DNA of 5,491 bases from Candidatus Aminicenantota bacterium (GTDB lineage Bacteria; Acidobacteriota; Aminicenantia; UBA2199): assembly GCA_030671465.1 (NCBI GenBank), contig DAOVIP010000154.1:1-5491 (forward strand), in the 5' to 3' direction. The position numbers and the translations under genes were made by a program. Positions 5,029 to 5,491 of the stretch are shown here, one piece after another; the first letter of the stretch is position 1; each line of letters starts with the position of its first letter. The notes beneath the pieces are model-generated. The model made no database searches, had not been told where the DNA came from, and saw only the letters and a program-made list of their open reading frames with translations.

Positions 5029-5491
5029 ATGAAAAAAGCTATCTGGTTGGCCCTGTTGTTGGTCTCCGGACTGGTTTTCGGGGAGCATATCCCCAAAGCC
5101 AAAGCCATCCAAATGCTTCAGCAGGTAAGCAGCCAAGACTTTCCCCGGAGTGAGGCTGTTTTTATCAGCAACGAAATCATCAATCTGGATAAACATTGCC
5201 TGGGTGATATCGAAGAAGAAAACTACCGGAAAATTCTGACCGACAAGGCCCGCAAAGACAATTCGGTTCAGTTTGGATACAACACGCATTACCATCAAAT
5301 TGAAGTCAAGTCCATTGAAATTATCAAAGTGGACGGAACCGTCATCCCCTTCGAACCCGGGAAAATCCTGAAAGAAAAGGACAATACGTTCACGACAGGA
5401 CTGAACATATATTCGAATTTATCCAAAATAAAGATCGGTGAATTACCCGATGTACAGATCGGGGATATCATCTACACCCGGCATATCATGA
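5029..5491 (+). CDS. Secreted DUF3857-like protein, N-terminal part; 3' end outside window
   Basis: The frame is open to the window edge (154 codons visible). ATG 5029 is preceded by AGGAG (5018-5022) at 6 bases. The N-terminus is a typical Sec signal peptide: MKK, a hydrophobic core AIWLALLLVSGLVFG, and probable cleavage after Gly18 (V-F-G|E). The part from about residue 65 on (YRKILTDKARKDNS, then HYHQIEVKSIEIIKVDGTVI, later IGELPDVQIGDIIYTRHI) has the pattern I know from DUF3857: a beta-rich domain with a 'pathway of KxDGTxI' strand and a 'PxVxxGDIIxxxY'-like strand. In many bacteria this domain precedes a transglutaminase-like peptidase domain in periplasmic or surface proteins of unknown function. 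Whether that domain follows here cannot be seen. Location is probably periplasmic; no lipobox cysteine is present at the signal end. No function is assigned. Confidence 0.8.
   Translation, partial: MKKAIWLALLLVSGLVFGEHIPKAKAIQMLQQVSSQDFPRSEAVFISNEIINLDKHCLGDIEEENYRKILTDKARKDNSVQFGYNTHYHQIEVKSIEIIKVDGTVIPFEPGKILKEKDNTFTTGLNIYSNLSKIKIGELPDVQIGDIIYTRHIM

Noticed and set aside
4981..5298. A minus-strand open frame of 105 codons opposite the DUF3857-like gene.
   Set aside because: The plus strand has a ribosome site, a signal peptide and a domain pattern here; the minus frame has none of these.
1..5491. An undescribed defence, mobile or biosynthetic gene system.
   Set aside because: All eight genes fall into known families with housekeeping or envelope roles. 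There are no transposases, integrases, toxin-antitoxin pairs, CRISPR repeats or att-like repeats, and composition appears uniform across the genes.

Overview
This 5,491-base window carries eight protein-coding genes packed tightly together. They look like ordinary chromosomal genes of a Gram-negative bacterium of moderate GC content. The envelope evidence is a pair of genes for the ADP-heptose branch of lipopolysaccharide (LPS) inner-core synthesis (waaF and gmhB) and a pseudopilin of the type II secretion/type IV pilus class. The lineage cannot be fixed from the sequence alone. The mixture of gene types would fit a deep-branching Gram-negative phylum, such as an Acidobacteriota- or Aminicenantota-like group, but that is a guess. 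I see no mobile element, phage gene, CRISPR array, tRNA or rRNA.

Left part, plus strand (2-3114). The 3' end of pnp (KH and S1 domains of polynucleotide phosphorylase) overlaps by 7 bases a short gene for a GspG-like pseudopilin. A 117-base gap follows, holding a good sigma-70-type promoter. Next comes rpoZ (RNA polymerase omega), which starts at TTG behind a strong Shine-Dalgarno and has an unusually long acidic tail. After a short gap containing a perfect 8-bp inverted repeat come waaF (ADP-heptose:LPS heptosyltransferase II-like) and gmhB (heptose bisphosphate phosphatase), joined by an ATGA stop/start overlap. This gmhB lacks all four residues of the usual zinc site.

Right part. On the minus strand, an ornithine carbamoyltransferase gene of the long E. 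coli ArgI/ArcB type (334 residues) is followed 24 bases later by a family 2 glycosyltransferase gene. That gene's end overlaps the end of gmhB by 29 bases, tail to tail. A 149-base divergent intergenic region holds two back-to-back promoter candidates, one for the carbamoyltransferase pair and one for a plus-strand gene that runs off the window. The latter encodes a secreted protein whose visible part resembles a DUF3857 domain.

Together the window mixes RNA metabolism and transcription (pnp, rpoZ), envelope building (pseudopilin, waaF, gmhB, glycosyltransferase, secreted DUF3857-like protein) and arginine metabolism. I found no clear undescribed multi-gene system. The most notable observations are strong over-representation of the tetramer CCGG throughout the window, the zinc-ligand-free GmhB, the acidic omega tail, the pnp-pseudopilin coupling, and the compact divergent promoter pair.
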